Assembly (NCBI GenBank): GCA_041689615.1
Contig: JBDNFW010000039.1
Span: 1-64,000 of the forward strand
Reading direction: 5' to 3'
From: UBA7359 sp041689615
GTDB taxonomy: Bacteria; Pseudomonadota; Gammaproteobacteria; Eutrophobiales; Eutrophobiaceae
DNA: 64,000 nt
The number at the start of each line of letters is the position of its first letter. The stretch's first letter is position 1. The translations under genes were made by a program, and so were the position numbers. The notes under the pieces were generated by a model, which had not been told where the DNA came from, made no database searches, and saw nothing but the letters and a program-made list of their open reading frames with translations. Positions 43,315 through 52,934 of the stretch are shown here, piece by piece.

Positions 43315-44916
43315 ATGGATCAATTACCACTAAAAAAATCCTCTCAAGGAAACGAAATAGAAACGCGTCCACTCTACATTGAAGAATGGCTCGATTCGCT
43401 GCCTTATATCGATTTCAAGAAAACCAGTTCATTACTGAATGAAGCATTGATTGCGACTAATAAAGCAGATATCAAACCATCAACCCGACTTGAATTAATC
43501 GAACTTTATAACCGCCCTTATCAATATTATATCGCTTCACAAATTAACGCCGGTGCACAACATACTTTACAAACGATTGATGCGATGGGAAGTCAGGTCA
43601 GTCAAATGAAGCAAATCGCGGTTTCGCTTAGCTACAATTGTAAACTCGCATTTGATTCGTCACTCAAAAAGAAGACCCTCTGGAAACAATCCAAGCCACC
43701 TGTTGAAGCCATGCTGATGTCGATGAACTACTTGTCGCACGCTTTGATATTTAGTTTTCTGGAATACGCTCCAATCCCGAAAAATGTTTGGCAGCAACTT
43801 AACTTCATTTACGATTTTGCTGAATCAATCGAGTGTCATAAAAAAATCTATTCTATTCCTGGCGCGAACAATAAAGAAATTAGTACCACCATCGATCACA
43901 CTTATAAAAAGATCATGATGGCTTCTTTGGTTGATCCACATCATTTACCCTTTGGAGCAATATGGGAAATTTATGAACAACTTGATAACTGGGCAGAATA
44001 CACTCAGATACACCCCATGCAGTCAGTTTCAAATCCATCAGGCTATTTCATTTTTGATCTTAATACCGATAACAAGGCTATCGCCTATGCAAAGTTTAAT
44101 CAGGAAAACATTAATAACAAAACGCGCTTGCTAGATTCAACGCCGCTTGAAAACCTAATACAAAAACAAATTGATTTAATTCAAATGGGACAACCCATAG
44201 ATAAATCTATCGTGCTATCTCCATTCTATGCAAAATCGTTATTAACTCACATGTTGAAAGCATGGGGACTGCCTCCCAAGCGTTACTTTCCCAGGAAAGC
44301 AAAAACTGGCAAGTTAAAAATTGTTTCCGGCATCAGAGCAATTTATTATTTTCTAAATGATGGCAATACTTTTCAAAGTGTTACTACTATAGAAAATGAA
44401 AGTGACGAGATTGATATTACAGAAAATATATCAGAGGATTCGAACGTCTCTCTTTCTGGAAAACATTATGTTGCAGAAGACTGGCGAATTGTTGATCAGG
44501 GTTCGGGTGGTTACGCTGTTATTAGAGATGATAAGCCCAAAAAGACAATGCGTGTTGGTGATCTTGTCGGCATCAATATTGGTGAAGATGATAACAAGTG
44601 GAGTATTGGTGTTACTCGATGGTTAATGGTTAGCAAAGCTGTACATAAAGTTGGCTTGCAAATCATTGCTGATACTGCCAAACCTCTTTCACTACGCGCA
44701 TGCGAAGGCAGCAAAGCGGACAGAGAGTACAGGCCTGCTTTTCTAGTAAGCCATAATAATAATCCAAATGAATTGTCTATTATTGCAGAGAAAGGGCTTT
44801 ATATTGCTGACAGAGAAATGGAAATAAAAATCGGTGATAAAACAGAATCAATCACAGCAAAAACATTGATTGAATCGAGCATGACTTATGAAGTGTTTAG
44901 TTATAAGACCAGATAG
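43315..44916 (+). CDS. Conserved protein, possible PilZ-like c-di-GMP effector
   Basis: A 533-residue soluble protein. The N-terminus reads PLYIEEWLDSLPYIDFKKTS and continues as helices with RLELIELYNRPYQYYIASQI, followed by a long helical middle (ALIFSFLEYAPIPKNVWQQL). From about residue 385 the chain becomes beta-rich, with DWRIVDQGSGGYAVI and RVGDLVGINIGEDDNKWSIG continuing into VTRWLMVSK. That C-terminal part resembles a divergent PilZ-like barrel, as in some c-di-GMP receptors of the FimW kind, but I cannot find a clear RxxxR motif. It converges on yihY with a 2-bp gap. Function is uncertain. Confidence 0.6.
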   Translation: MDQLPLKKSSQGNEIETRPLYIEEWLDSLPYIDFKKTSSLLNEALIATNKADIKPSTRLELIELYNRPYQYYIASQINAGAQHTLQTIDAMGSQVSQMKQIAVSLSYNCKLAFDSSLKKKTLWKQSKPPVEAMLMSMNYLSHALIFSFLEYAPIPKNVWQQLNFIYDFAESIECHKKIYSIPGANNKEISTTIDHTYKKIMMASLVDPHHLPFGAIWEIYEQLDNWAEYTQIHPMQSVSNPSGYFIFDLNTDNKAIAYAKFNQENINNKTRLLDSTPLENLIQKQIDLIQMGQPIDKSIVLSPFYAKSLLTHMLKAWGLPPKRYFPRKAKTGKLKIVSGIRAIYYFLNDGNTFQSVTTIENESDEIDITENISEDSNVSLSGKHYVAEDWRIVDQGSGGYAVIRDDKPKKTMRVGDLVGINIGEDDNKWSIGVTRWLMVSKAVHKVGLQIIADTAKPLSLRACEGSKADREYRPAFLVSHNNNPNELSIIAEKGLYIADREMEIKIGDKTESITAKTLIESSMTYEVFSYKTR

Positions 44917-44918
44917 TG

Positions 44919-46175
44919 CTACGCACTTTTTTCTTTAAAGAAATCGTGAATCGATAGCGACAAGTGTTGCGCGACTTCCTTTTGATGATTTGCAAGATGA
45001 ACTTTCAATTTATTTGAAAGTTTATCCTGTCCTAACTCATAATCCGATATAGGCAAGCGAACAGGTAATACAGAGTGTAAATCATAAAGACTGGTTTCTT
45101 TCATATCTTTAGATAACAGCCATTCTCCATTTGAACTCTGATTGACCCATTTTATTCTTTGTAAATGTTCTAGCAGTTCATTCATTTGATAATGCGGTAA
45201 TGAAATAGAACTCTTTCTCAATTCAGTAACAGAAATCGTCTGCCCTTTTCTTTGCGCCTCATACAATAAATCGAGAACTCGTAATACATCAAGAAAAGTC
45301 CAGCCGCCTTTACTACGGTGTTTAATTTCATCCTCCAAGCGAAAGGAAGAAAGACAAAAGGTAATATGCGCACCGAATAAAACAATCATCCACGATACAT
45401 AAATCCAGATAAGAAAAAGAGGAATAATCGCAATTGCACCGTAAATATTTTCATAACTTGGCATTTCCCGTACATAGATTCCAAAACCATATTTGGCAAA
45501 TTCAAAAAGTATTGCGCAAATGAAACCCCCAATAAACGCATGCTTTTTAGATACAAAGCAGTTTGGAATCAAAATATAAAGCAAAGAGAATGCTATCGAT
45601 GTTGTTACAAAAGGAAGCCAACTAAGAAGTCGGGCTTTTAGGTTCCACGTTGTATCAACATCTGCAACAGCGGGCAAAGAAAGCAAGTATGATGTCGAAG
45701 CTAAACCCACACCTATTAACAAAGGTCCCATCGTCAACACAGACCAATAGACCAGCAAACGTGCAACCGGGTTACGCCTTTTCTTTACGATCCAAATCCG
45801 ATTAAAGGTATTATCAATTGTCGCCATTAACATAATGGCAATCAATACTAAAACCATACTACCGGTAATCGTTAGTTTTGACGCTTTATCAGAAAAGTCA
45901 GAAAGATAGCCTTGTATCGTCCAACCAAATTCTGGAACAAAATTAGAAAAAACAAAAGTTTGTATAGCTTCAGAAAAGTCGCTGAAAACTGAAATACTGC
46001 CAAATAAACCAAACATGACAGTAATTAGCGGAACAATTGAGAGCAGCGTTGTATAGGCAAGAGAAGATGCAGTTTGCATACCACGCAAAGCATAAAAATG
46101 ACGCAGAAAAAAACGAGAAAAATAAAAAACCTTTATTACGCTCGTTTTTATAATATTAATAATGTTTTCCGACAT
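44919..46175 (-). CDS. YihY/BrkB family inner-membrane protein
   Basis: A 418-residue integral membrane protein with about six helices. The family marks are LAYTTLLSIVPLITVMFGLF, the FNRIWIVKKRRNPVARLLVY loop, and SYENIYGAIAIIPLFLIWIY followed by VSWMIVLFGA. The last ~130 residues form a cytoplasmic winged-helix-like tail (LLYEAQRKGQTISVTELRKS). Once called RNase BN by mistake, the family has no agreed function. It is convergent with the 533-residue protein gene and divergent from arsC. Confidence 0.92.
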   Translation of the reverse strand: MSENIINIIKTSVIKVFYFSRFFLRHFYALRGMQTASSLAYTTLLSIVPLITVMFGLFGSISVFSDFSEAIQTFVFSNFVPEFGWTIQGYLSDFSDKASKLTITGSMVLVLIAIMLMATIDNTFNRIWIVKKRRNPVARLLVYWSVLTMGPLLIGVGLASTSYLLSLPAVADVDTTWNLKARLLSWLPFVTTSIAFSLLYILIPNCFVSKKHAFIGGFICAILFEFAKYGFGIYVREMPSYENIYGAIAIIPLFLIWIYVSWMIVLFGAHITFCLSSFRLEDEIKHRSKGGWTFLDVLRVLDLLYEAQRKGQTISVTELRKSSISLPHYQMNELLEHLQRIKWVNQSSNGEWLLSKDMKETSLYDLHSVLPVRLPISDYELGQDKLSNKLKVHLANHQKEVAQHLSLSIHDFFKEKSA

Positions 46176-46254
46176 TTCAGCTCGTCATACGGTTTTATTT
46201 TAATTATTATAATTTGATACTTAATATCACTAATATTACAGAAGGATGAAGTAA

Positions 46255-46602
46255 ATGAAAGCGACTATCTACCACAATCCGCGTTGTTCCAAGTCCAGAC
46301 AAACTCTCGCTATTCTGGAAGAGAAAGGCGTTGATATCGATATTATTGAATATTTACAGACTTCGCCTGACAAAAAAACGCTGGCAAAAATTTTAAAACA
46401 GCTAGGCATAGCCCCGTCGGCATTACTCCGAAAAGGTGAATCTGTATACAAAGAACTTAATCTCGCAGATAAATTGGATGACGATGATGCTATTCTGGAT
46501 GCCATGGTTGAGAATCCAATCTTAATTGAACGACCTATCGTGCTGGCAAACGATAAAGCATGTATTGGTCGACCACCAGAATCTGTACTCGATATTCTTT
46601 AA
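46255..46602 (+). CDS. arsC: Arsenate reductase (glutaredoxin-coupled ArsC)
   Basis: A 115-residue thioredoxin-fold enzyme. The active-site cysteine is in IYHNPRCSKSRQTLAILEEK (Cys12) and the C-terminal IGRPPESVLDIL is typical of ArsC. The Arg residues in the RPIVLANDKA context and the distance to the active site fit ArsC rather than YffB/Spx. No arsB or arsR lies nearby; the next gene is wrbA, 15 bp on, so a stress-related role is possible. Confidence 0.93.
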   Translation: MKATIYHNPRCSKSRQTLAILEEKGVDIDIIEYLQTSPDKKTLAKILKQLGIAPSALLRKGESVYKELNLADKLDDDDAILDAMVENPILIERPIVLANDKACIGRPPESVLDIL

Positions 46603-46617
46603 CAACAATCTAATAAC

Positions 46618-47214
46618 ATGACCAATATTCTTGTACTTTATTACAGTCGCAGCGGTAGTGTCGCTGAAATGGCACGGCATATTGCACATGGCATTGAATC
46701 GGTTTCTGATTGCAAAGCAGTCATACGCACTGTGCCTTCTGTTTCGACGACCTGTGAAAGTACAGAACCAGACATTCCTGATTCAGGCCCTCCTTTTGCA
46801 ACACATGATGATCTAATTAATTGCGACGGTCTTGCCTTAGGCAGCCCTACCCGCTTTGGAAACATGGCTGCGCCAATGAAATATTTTATCGACTCTACGT
46901 CTGATCTTTGGGCATCGGGTGATTTAGCAGGAAAACCCGCAACAGTATTCAGTTCAACAGCAAGTTTGCATGGCGGACAAGAAGCAACATTGTTATCGAT
47001 GATGTTGCCTTTATTACATCAAGGCATGTTAATGCTGGGTATCCCTTATACCGAGTCAGCATTATTTACTACTGAAGGTGGTGGCACACCCTATGGTGCA
47101 ACACATGTTGCCGGAAGCAATAATGAACTTCCTGTAAGTGATGATGAAAAGACGCTTTGTATTGCAGTGGGGAAACGTTTGGCTGAAGTTAGTCGTAAAT
47201 TAAAAGCTGATTAA
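46618..47214 (+). CDS. wrbA: NAD(P)H:quinone oxidoreductase WrbA
   Basis: FMN-dependent two-electron quinone reductase with a flavodoxin fold. FMN contacts are at LVLYYSRSGSVAEMARHIAH, GSPTRFGNMAAPMKYFID and STASLHGGQEATLLSMMLPL. The 198-residue length is normal. It forms a likely two-gene unit with arsC (15-bp gap) and converges on hda, with an inverted repeat TAAGTCATG/CATGACTTA across the gap that could help end both transcripts. Confidence 0.95.
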   Translation: MTNILVLYYSRSGSVAEMARHIAHGIESVSDCKAVIRTVPSVSTTCESTEPDIPDSGPPFATHDDLINCDGLALGSPTRFGNMAAPMKYFIDSTSDLWASGDLAGKPATVFSSTASLHGGQEATLLSMMLPLLHQGMLMLGIPYTESALFTTEGGGTPYGATHVAGSNNELPVSDDEKTLCIAVGKRLAEVSRKLKAD

Positions 47215-47268
47215 TAAGTCATGTGACTGCTTTCGGCTGTGACCTCAACTGATTGACGCAACACTTTA

Positions 47269-47988
47269 TCATGACTTAATCAATTCTTTAACGAACGGAA
47301 TCGTTATCTTTCTTTTTGCTGCCAGTGACGCGTGATCTATTTTATCAAGTACATCTATTAATGAACCCAGATCGCGATCAACTCGGCGAATTAAAAACTC
47401 TATAACCTCATCGCTAAGTTCAAATGATCGTGCGTTTGCTTTTTGTTTTAGTATTTTTATTTTTAATTCATCATCCGGAGACTTAATTTGAGCAACTTGA
47501 TCCCAGGCTAATCTGGATTTTAAATCTTCGACTTCGAGATCAATATTTGTTGGCGATTTATTTCCACTAATAATCATCGCATGTTTGTTATCGCGTAATT
47601 CGTTATATAACCAGGTTAATCCCTGTTGCCATTCTATCTGTCCTGCGACACATTCAAGATCATCAATACAAACTAAATCCAGTTCGCCCAAGTCGTGCAA
47701 CATTTCAGCACTTAATTCAGAGAGTTGTTTTAGTGGAATGTAGGCGACATGTAGATCGTTATCTGCCGCCTGTTTACAAGCGGCTTGTAGCAGATGGGTT
47801 TTACCTGTTCCTGATTCTGCCCAAAGATAAAGACTATGTATCCCTTCTTTATTAGTAATCAGATTGATTAACTTTAAAAGATCCTGATTTTCGCCCGGCA
47901 AGAATGACTCGAGATCATTTTTTTGAAAATCACCAAACTGAAAAGGGATCTGCGCTGAGGAAGAATTTGGAGAAAAATCACTTGGCAT
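47269..47988 (-). CDS. hda: DnaA regulatory inactivator Hda
   Basis: AAA+ protein that, with the DNA-loaded sliding clamp, triggers DnaA-ATP hydrolysis and blocks re-initiation. The N-terminus has a clamp-binding-like peptide (QIPFQFGDFQ), the Walker A region is LWAESGTGKTHLLQA, Walker B LVCIDDLECV, and the Box VI to sensor 2 region ends RRVDRDLGSLIDVLDKID. Length 239. The ATG overlaps the upstream AI-2E-type gene stop by one base (TGATG). Confidence 0.95.
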   Translation of the reverse strand: MPSDFSPNSSSAQIPFQFGDFQKNDLESFLPGENQDLLKLINLITNKEGIHSLYLWAESGTGKTHLLQAACKQAADNDLHVAYIPLKQLSELSAEMLHDLGELDLVCIDDLECVAGQIEWQQGLTWLYNELRDNKHAMIISGNKSPTNIDLEVEDLKSRLAWDQVAQIKSPDDELKIKILKQKANARSFELSDEVIEFLIRRVDRDLGSLIDVLDKIDHASLAAKRKITIPFVKELIKS

Positions 47989-49052
47989 CAGGGCGTGTAA
48001 AAATTACTGTCTAAATATTGTTCATGAAAATATCGAAGCAAGACAACAATTACTGCTGCTACCGGCAAAGCAATCAACATTCCAAAAAAGCCGAATAATT
48101 GTGCGCCAGCCATGACCGCAAAAATAACAGCAACCGGATGCAAACCAATTCGGTCGCCGATAAGCAAAGGCGATAACACAACGCCTTCCAGAGTTTGGCC
48201 GAAACCAAATACAATTAAGACATAAACAATATGAGCTATGTCATGAAACTGCATAAACGCGGCGATACTGGCGATGACTATTCCAACAATAGCACCAAGA
48301 TACGGTACAAAACTGACCAGACCTGCTGCCATACCAATCAATAATGAAAATTCCAGACCGACTATCCATAAGCCAATGCTATAGATAACACCCTGAGCAA
48401 ACATAACTAATAATTGTCCTCTGAAAAATTCAGACAGTACCGCATCACATTCTTTTATTAATTTAACTGAAACAGATTCATATTTTCTTGGGATCAATGT
48501 TCTAATTTTTGCAACGATAATGTCCCAGTCTCTTAACAGATAAAACGTCACTACCGGGACTAATAAAATATAACTAGCCCAAAGTAGGATTAGTTGTCCT
48601 GATGCAGAAACTTTCGTTAAAAATTGTCCGGCAATATTTCCTACTGTCTGCCAATGTCCGGTTAAGGATTGTTTAATACCGTCCAGATTAATACTGTCAG
48701 GTTGTAAACCGAATCGTTGCGTTACCCAGGGAATAAATTCTGCCTGAACCCAGTCGATCATTTCCGGCAGACGCATTAGCAAACGTCTTATTTGTTCTTC
48801 GATTAAAGGAAATACAACCAAGATAAAAGACAGGATAATAATTAACATTAAAAAGAAAACAAAAACGACCGATAGTGTTCTTGAAAACTTAATAGTTTCT
48901 AATCGATCTGCAGCAGGATCTCCGATGTATGCGAGAAAAGCGCTTATTATAAAAGGTGTTAATATCGGCGCTAACAGATAAAGCAGATACCCTGTCGCAA
49001 TTACGGCTACCAGAATTAACCATTTCTGAGCATCTGTTATTCGAACGCTCAT
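47988..49052 (-). CDS. AI-2E/PerM family membrane protein
   Basis: A 354-residue integral membrane protein with about eight helices; the family includes AI-2 exporter TqsA and PerM. Seen marks are FLAYIGDPAADRLE, the long periplasmic region with RLLMRLPEMIDWVQAEF, and the conserved end VSFVPYLGAIVGIVIA and FGQTLEGVVLSPLLIGDRIG. The substrate is unknown. It overlaps the DUF2066 gene by 4 bp and hda by one base, the standard purM-flanking gammaproteobacterial arrangement. Confidence 0.94.
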   Translation of the reverse strand: MSVRITDAQKWLILVAVIATGYLLYLLAPILTPFIISAFLAYIGDPAADRLETIKFSRTLSVVFVFFLMLIIILSFILVVFPLIEEQIRRLLMRLPEMIDWVQAEFIPWVTQRFGLQPDSINLDGIKQSLTGHWQTVGNIAGQFLTKVSASGQLILLWASYILLVPVVTFYLLRDWDIIVAKIRTLIPRKYESVSVKLIKECDAVLSEFFRGQLLVMFAQGVIYSIGLWIVGLEFSLLIGMAAGLVSFVPYLGAIVGIVIASIAAFMQFHDIAHIVYVLIVFGFGQTLEGVVLSPLLIGDRIGLHPVAVIFAVMAGAQLFGFFGMLIALPVAAVIVVLLRYFHEQYLDSNFYTP

Positions 49053-50092
49053 CTTCCTAATAAACGATAATTCAGTTGTTCGCTATTACTGACAAGTTCG
49101 AGTGTTTTACCCAGCTCAATCGTCTGGCTAAACGCCGATAAACCTCCATGACTAATAATCTCGAACATTACTTTGCCTTCTGATACCTGCTTCACTTGCA
49201 CCGAGCTAACTGCTTGCAATGACTCCAGATAAGATAAGGCTTTGGCGTATCCATCCAGGTCATTAATGTTGGAAACCATTAATTCTATTACTTCTGTACT
49301 GGTCGAACCTGTGTTGACATATTGTGACGCAAGCCTGTCAACAAGTTCATCGACACCTTCTTCTAAAACGATTTCTGCCTGTTCACCCTGAGTCGTCCAA
49401 TGCATTTCCTGACCATTGAAATAGACTGACCATTGCGATTCCCATAAGGTTGGTAATGTTTGAATTAATCTACCAGTCAAGATCACGTCTGATTGATAGC
49501 GATGGGAAGCTTTTAAAACAGGCTCTTTAAAACCACCCCAAACATCGCTGACACTCATTCTCGAGGTATCTTCAAGGTCAAGTAGGGGAAATAATAATGA
49601 AACACCTCTGGATGCAGCACGCCGGTCAAGCATAGTTATGTATTGAGGGCTTTCTTCAAAACTCACAAGACTACGGTTCTTATTACTTTCATGTGCTAAC
49701 CAAACTAAAATCGACGGACGCTCTTTTCCCCAGATGTTTAAACCATAGCTCCTGAGCGCATCATTCAGTGCTGTTTCATCAAATTGAACCCATAATTCCT
49801 TGGACTGTGGTTGTTCATCTTTAGCCGCCTTTTCCTGATAGCGGTATTGCTGAACAAAGCGCTCAGGACTTTCAATTAACGGGCTAATTCCGCCACTACT
49901 AGCGATATTTCTATCTCCAGTCAGCTTTATTAAAGCCTGAATGAGCGCCTGTTTAATGGCTGGCTTACGTTTTGATGTTGATTCGTCACCAACTGGCGTC
50001 GTCGCCTGGTAAAGCCCTGAGACCTGAATCGCATGGACAGGTTGCGAAACAAGTAAAGTTAAACAAATGAGTATTAATAATCTGGATTTCAT
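49049..50092 (-). CDS. DUF2066 domain secreted protein
   Basis: A 347-residue protein with a signal peptide (LLILICLTLLVSQPVHA) and the DUF2066 domain from about residue 25 (SGLYQATTPVGDESTSKRKP and ALIQALIKLTGDRNIASSGG). Function is unknown; it is regularly placed between purM and the AI-2E-type gene. It shares an ATGA overlap with the latter and is divergent from purM through a 115-bp region. Confidence 0.93.
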   Translation of the reverse strand: MKSRLLILICLTLLVSQPVHAIQVSGLYQATTPVGDESTSKRKPAIKQALIQALIKLTGDRNIASSGGISPLIESPERFVQQYRYQEKAAKDEQPQSKELWVQFDETALNDALRSYGLNIWGKERPSILVWLAHESNKNRSLVSFEESPQYITMLDRRAASRGVSLLFPLLDLEDTSRMSVSDVWGGFKEPVLKASHRYQSDVILTGRLIQTLPTLWESQWSVYFNGQEMHWTTQGEQAEIVLEEGVDELVDRLASQYVNTGSTSTEVIELMVSNINDLDGYAKALSYLESLQAVSSVQVKQVSEGKVMFEIISHGGLSAFSQTIELGKTLELVSNSEQLNYRLLGR

Positions 50093-50207
50093 AAGTACGC
50101 ACGCTATTCAAGACTCGTCTTTAAGTCAAGGATTGCGGTAAAGTGGCGACACCGATACCATACACCAAATTCTTGAAACTGCATTTGACCGACCGAAAAC
50201 CAAAATA

Positions 50208-51254
50208 ATGAATAAGCCCACAGATAAAAAATTCAGCTACAAAGACGCTGGTGTTGATATTGAACAAGGTAATGAACTGGTTCAACGACTAAAAAAGACC
50301 GCGGGCAATACTCATCGAGCCGGGGTTATGGGTGGACTTGGTGGTTTTGGCGCTTTGTTTGATCTGGGTTCATTGAATTATAAACACCCAGTACTGGTTT
50401 CAGGTACTGATGGCGTGGGCACCAAAATAAAACTTGCTATCGAACATAATATGCACGACTCGATTGGAATCGATCTGGTTGGCATGTGTGTTAACGACTT
50501 GATAGTACAAGGCGCAGATCCTTTGTTCTTTCTGGATTACTTTGCTTGTTCCAGTCTTGATGTTGATGTTGCCGAAAAGGTTATTAATGGTATCGCTCAA
50601 GGTTGTTCATTGTCAGGCTGTAGCCTCATTGGTGGTGAAACTGCCGAGATGCCGGGGATGTATCAGGCTGGCGATTATGACTTAGCAGGATTTTGTGTTG
50701 GTGTTGTTGAAAAAGATGAATTAATAACCGGTGAAAATGTAGCTGAAGGCGATGCTATTATTGCGCTTGCTTCCAGTGGTTGTCATTCCAATGGTTATTC
50801 TCTTGTCAGAAAAATAATTGATGATACAAATCAGGATTTATCTGAAAAACTGGATGGCAAAACACTACTCGAACTTTTTATCGAACCAACACGAATTTAT
50901 GTAAAACAGATTTTAGCACTTATTAATAAAGTTCCGGTTAAAGCCATTGCGCATATTACCGGTGGTGGACTAGTCGAAAACATTCCTCGCGTTATTCCTG
51001 ATAATTTATCTGTAGAAATTGACGCAAGTAGTTGGGAACTTCCACCCATTTTTAAATGGCTTCAAACAACAGGAAATATTGAAGCACATGAGATGTATAA
51101 AACATTTAATTGTGGTGTCGGTATGGTTGTTTGTGTGTCTCAAGAAAATAAGGATGAAGCAATTAGTCTTTTGAATAATATGGGTGAAACTGTTTGGGAG
51201 ATTGGTAAAATAAGTTCCATTAATGGTAAGAATGCTAGCGTAACTTTTAAATAA
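50208..51254 (+). CDS. purM: Phosphoribosylformylglycinamidine cyclo-ligase (AIR synthetase)
   Basis: Fifth step of de novo purine synthesis, ATP-dependent. The 348 residues include SYKDAGVDIEQGNELVQRLK, the dimer-forming GVMGGLGGFGALFDL, VSGTDGVGTKIKLAIEHN, DLIVQGADPLFFLDYFAC and GGETAEMPGMYQAGDYDLAG. In most relatives purN follows at once; here the next genes are leftward glycosyltransferases and no purN is seen. Divergent from the DUF2066 gene. Confidence 0.98.
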   Translation: MNKPTDKKFSYKDAGVDIEQGNELVQRLKKTAGNTHRAGVMGGLGGFGALFDLGSLNYKHPVLVSGTDGVGTKIKLAIEHNMHDSIGIDLVGMCVNDLIVQGADPLFFLDYFACSSLDVDVAEKVINGIAQGCSLSGCSLIGGETAEMPGMYQAGDYDLAGFCVGVVEKDELITGENVAEGDAIIALASSGCHSNGYSLVRKIIDDTNQDLSEKLDGKTLLELFIEPTRIYVKQILALINKVPVKAIAHITGGGLVENIPRVIPDNLSVEIDASSWELPPIFKWLQTTGNIEAHEMYKTFNCGVGMVVCVSQENKDEAISLLNNMGETVWEIGKISSINGKNASVTFK

Positions 51255-51315
51255 TCACCTGTCCTATAACTTATTTAATAGATACAGAATTATTACATTA
51301 GAATATAATAGTGTA

Positions 51316-52872
51316 TTAATCAGACTTATCAGTAAATTGATAAATATAAATACTATTTCCTGCATAACCAACGGGCTCATAAAGTTTAAGCCAATCAAGA
51401 TCAGCCTTGTTCCAATAAGCAAGTTTTCGGGTATATATTAAATAATGTGTACTTATTGCGTAGATGCCATTTCCAGGATTAATTAGTTCATTTTCCGATA
51501 TTTGTCGAAAAGACAAACCATATAGCCGGGGATTTATTGCACCAAAATACATTAAATTAATCGGCACCTCATCGGGAAGATTATTCTTTTGCCATTCAAC
51601 AAGAGCAGGAAGGTCCTGACCCCAATCTAAATTACTATCTTCTAGTAAATTAGGACCGTTACTCGGACCACCAACAATACTATTAAAGTATGAAAGATAA
51701 TGTGGGTAAGTTATAAATGTAGTAACTATGTTCCATACTAAAAATAGACTAAAGATAGTTTTTTTAAATTTGTCAGGCTTAAGATAATTATATGAGCAGG
51801 CTATAAATGAAAACAAAAATGGATAAATTGGAAGAACCCGGCGTATTCCTAAATTATGTGTATCAAAACTACAAACAAACATTATTACTCCAACTGGAAC
51901 AAGTAAATAAATAATAATATCTCTTTCCGGCCTGTATCGTATGCTTACATAGGCAGAAATTACCAATAGTAATAATGTAGATAGCGGTGTCTTAGCAAGT
52001 AATGCAGCAAAGTAGTAATACCAAACCGCCCCATCCAAAACATTCCCGAAAAGATAGTAATAAGAATCTGGATTATTTCTGACATATATTTGAGATATCC
52101 CACTAACATATAACCATGGTGTAAATTTGTATCCAAAACACAATATTAACAATATAGAAAAAATTAAAAGAATAAGCCCACGAAATAAAACATTCTTGCA
52201 TCTCTTATTAAAAATAATTTCGTACAAAGTAAAAATAATAAAAATTGGGACTAAAAGTAAAGCCGTATATTTACTTAAAAATGCTAATCCAGTAACTATT
52301 CCACAAATTACCCAACGCTTATTATTTTCTGCATGTATAGCAAGGTAAAATGTATAAACAGAAATAAACATGAATACGGTGCATCCAAGATCAGTTGTTG
52401 CTAATTGACCATGAGCAATTAAATTTGGAGAAAAACCAACCAGAATAGAGGCGATAATAGCGGGAATTGATCCTGCAATATTTTTTACAAATAAACCGGT
52501 CATAATCACTAACAATGCAAAGAGCAACTGCACAGGCAACCTTGATAAAATAGTCATCACATCAAATTTATTTACATTTTTCTCAAAAAATAGATTTGCA
52601 AATTGAACTCTATTATTTGAGTTATAGTATTCATGTGAATAATCTGGCGATTGCAAGTCCAAAAACATCAATGGGAGTGCTGTTAGAACTTGTGTTAAGG
52701 GTGGTGTATCTGGGCTTAGTTTGAATTCTTTATTATCAAGATAACTATATCCCGATACGATAAATGTAGGTTCATCCCACGTCAGTGATTTTGTTCTTGC
52801 TGCTGAATTAACTAAAAAAAAACTGACCGCAGTAATACCAAAAATAATAAAATATATTGTTTTTGATCGCAT
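51316..52872 (-). CDS. GT-C (GT39/ArnT-like) membrane glycosyltransferase, copy 1
   Basis: A 518-residue polytopic protein with about ten transmembrane helices. The first periplasmic loop has KSLTWDEPTFIVSGYSYLD with the DE pair typical of GT-C enzymes, then LSPDTPPLTQVLTALPLMF. The C-terminal domain has NLLEDSNLDWGQDLPALVEW, a motif I associate with polyprenyl-phosphate-dependent transferases. It should move a sugar from a lipid carrier onto a lipid or glycan at the periplasmic face. The next leftward-read gene is a close paralogue. The acceptor is unknown. Confidence 0.85.
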   Translation of the reverse strand: MRSKTIYFIIFGITAVSFFLVNSAARTKSLTWDEPTFIVSGYSYLDNKEFKLSPDTPPLTQVLTALPLMFLDLQSPDYSHEYYNSNNRVQFANLFFEKNVNKFDVMTILSRLPVQLLFALLVIMTGLFVKNIAGSIPAIIASILVGFSPNLIAHGQLATTDLGCTVFMFISVYTFYLAIHAENNKRWVICGIVTGLAFLSKYTALLLVPIFIIFTLYEIIFNKRCKNVLFRGLILLIFSILLILCFGYKFTPWLYVSGISQIYVRNNPDSYYYLFGNVLDGAVWYYYFAALLAKTPLSTLLLLVISAYVSIRYRPERDIIIYLLVPVGVIMFVCSFDTHNLGIRRVLPIYPFLFSFIACSYNYLKPDKFKKTIFSLFLVWNIVTTFITYPHYLSYFNSIVGGPSNGPNLLEDSNLDWGQDLPALVEWQKNNLPDEVPINLMYFGAINPRLYGLSFRQISENELINPGNGIYAISTHYLIYTRKLAYWNKADLDWLKLYEPVGYAGNSIYIYQFTDKSD

Positions 52873-52934
52873 CCTAATATTCTAAATCAAAAAACTAGAT
52901 GGTTGAATTCATACAAACAAGTTACAGAGAAAGC

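Noticed and set aside
47215..47268. Inverted repeat TAAGTCATG/CATGACTTA as a bidirectional terminator
   Set aside because: The arms are about 46 bases apart and lack T-runs, and the right arm overlaps the hda stop; too weak to list as a terminator.
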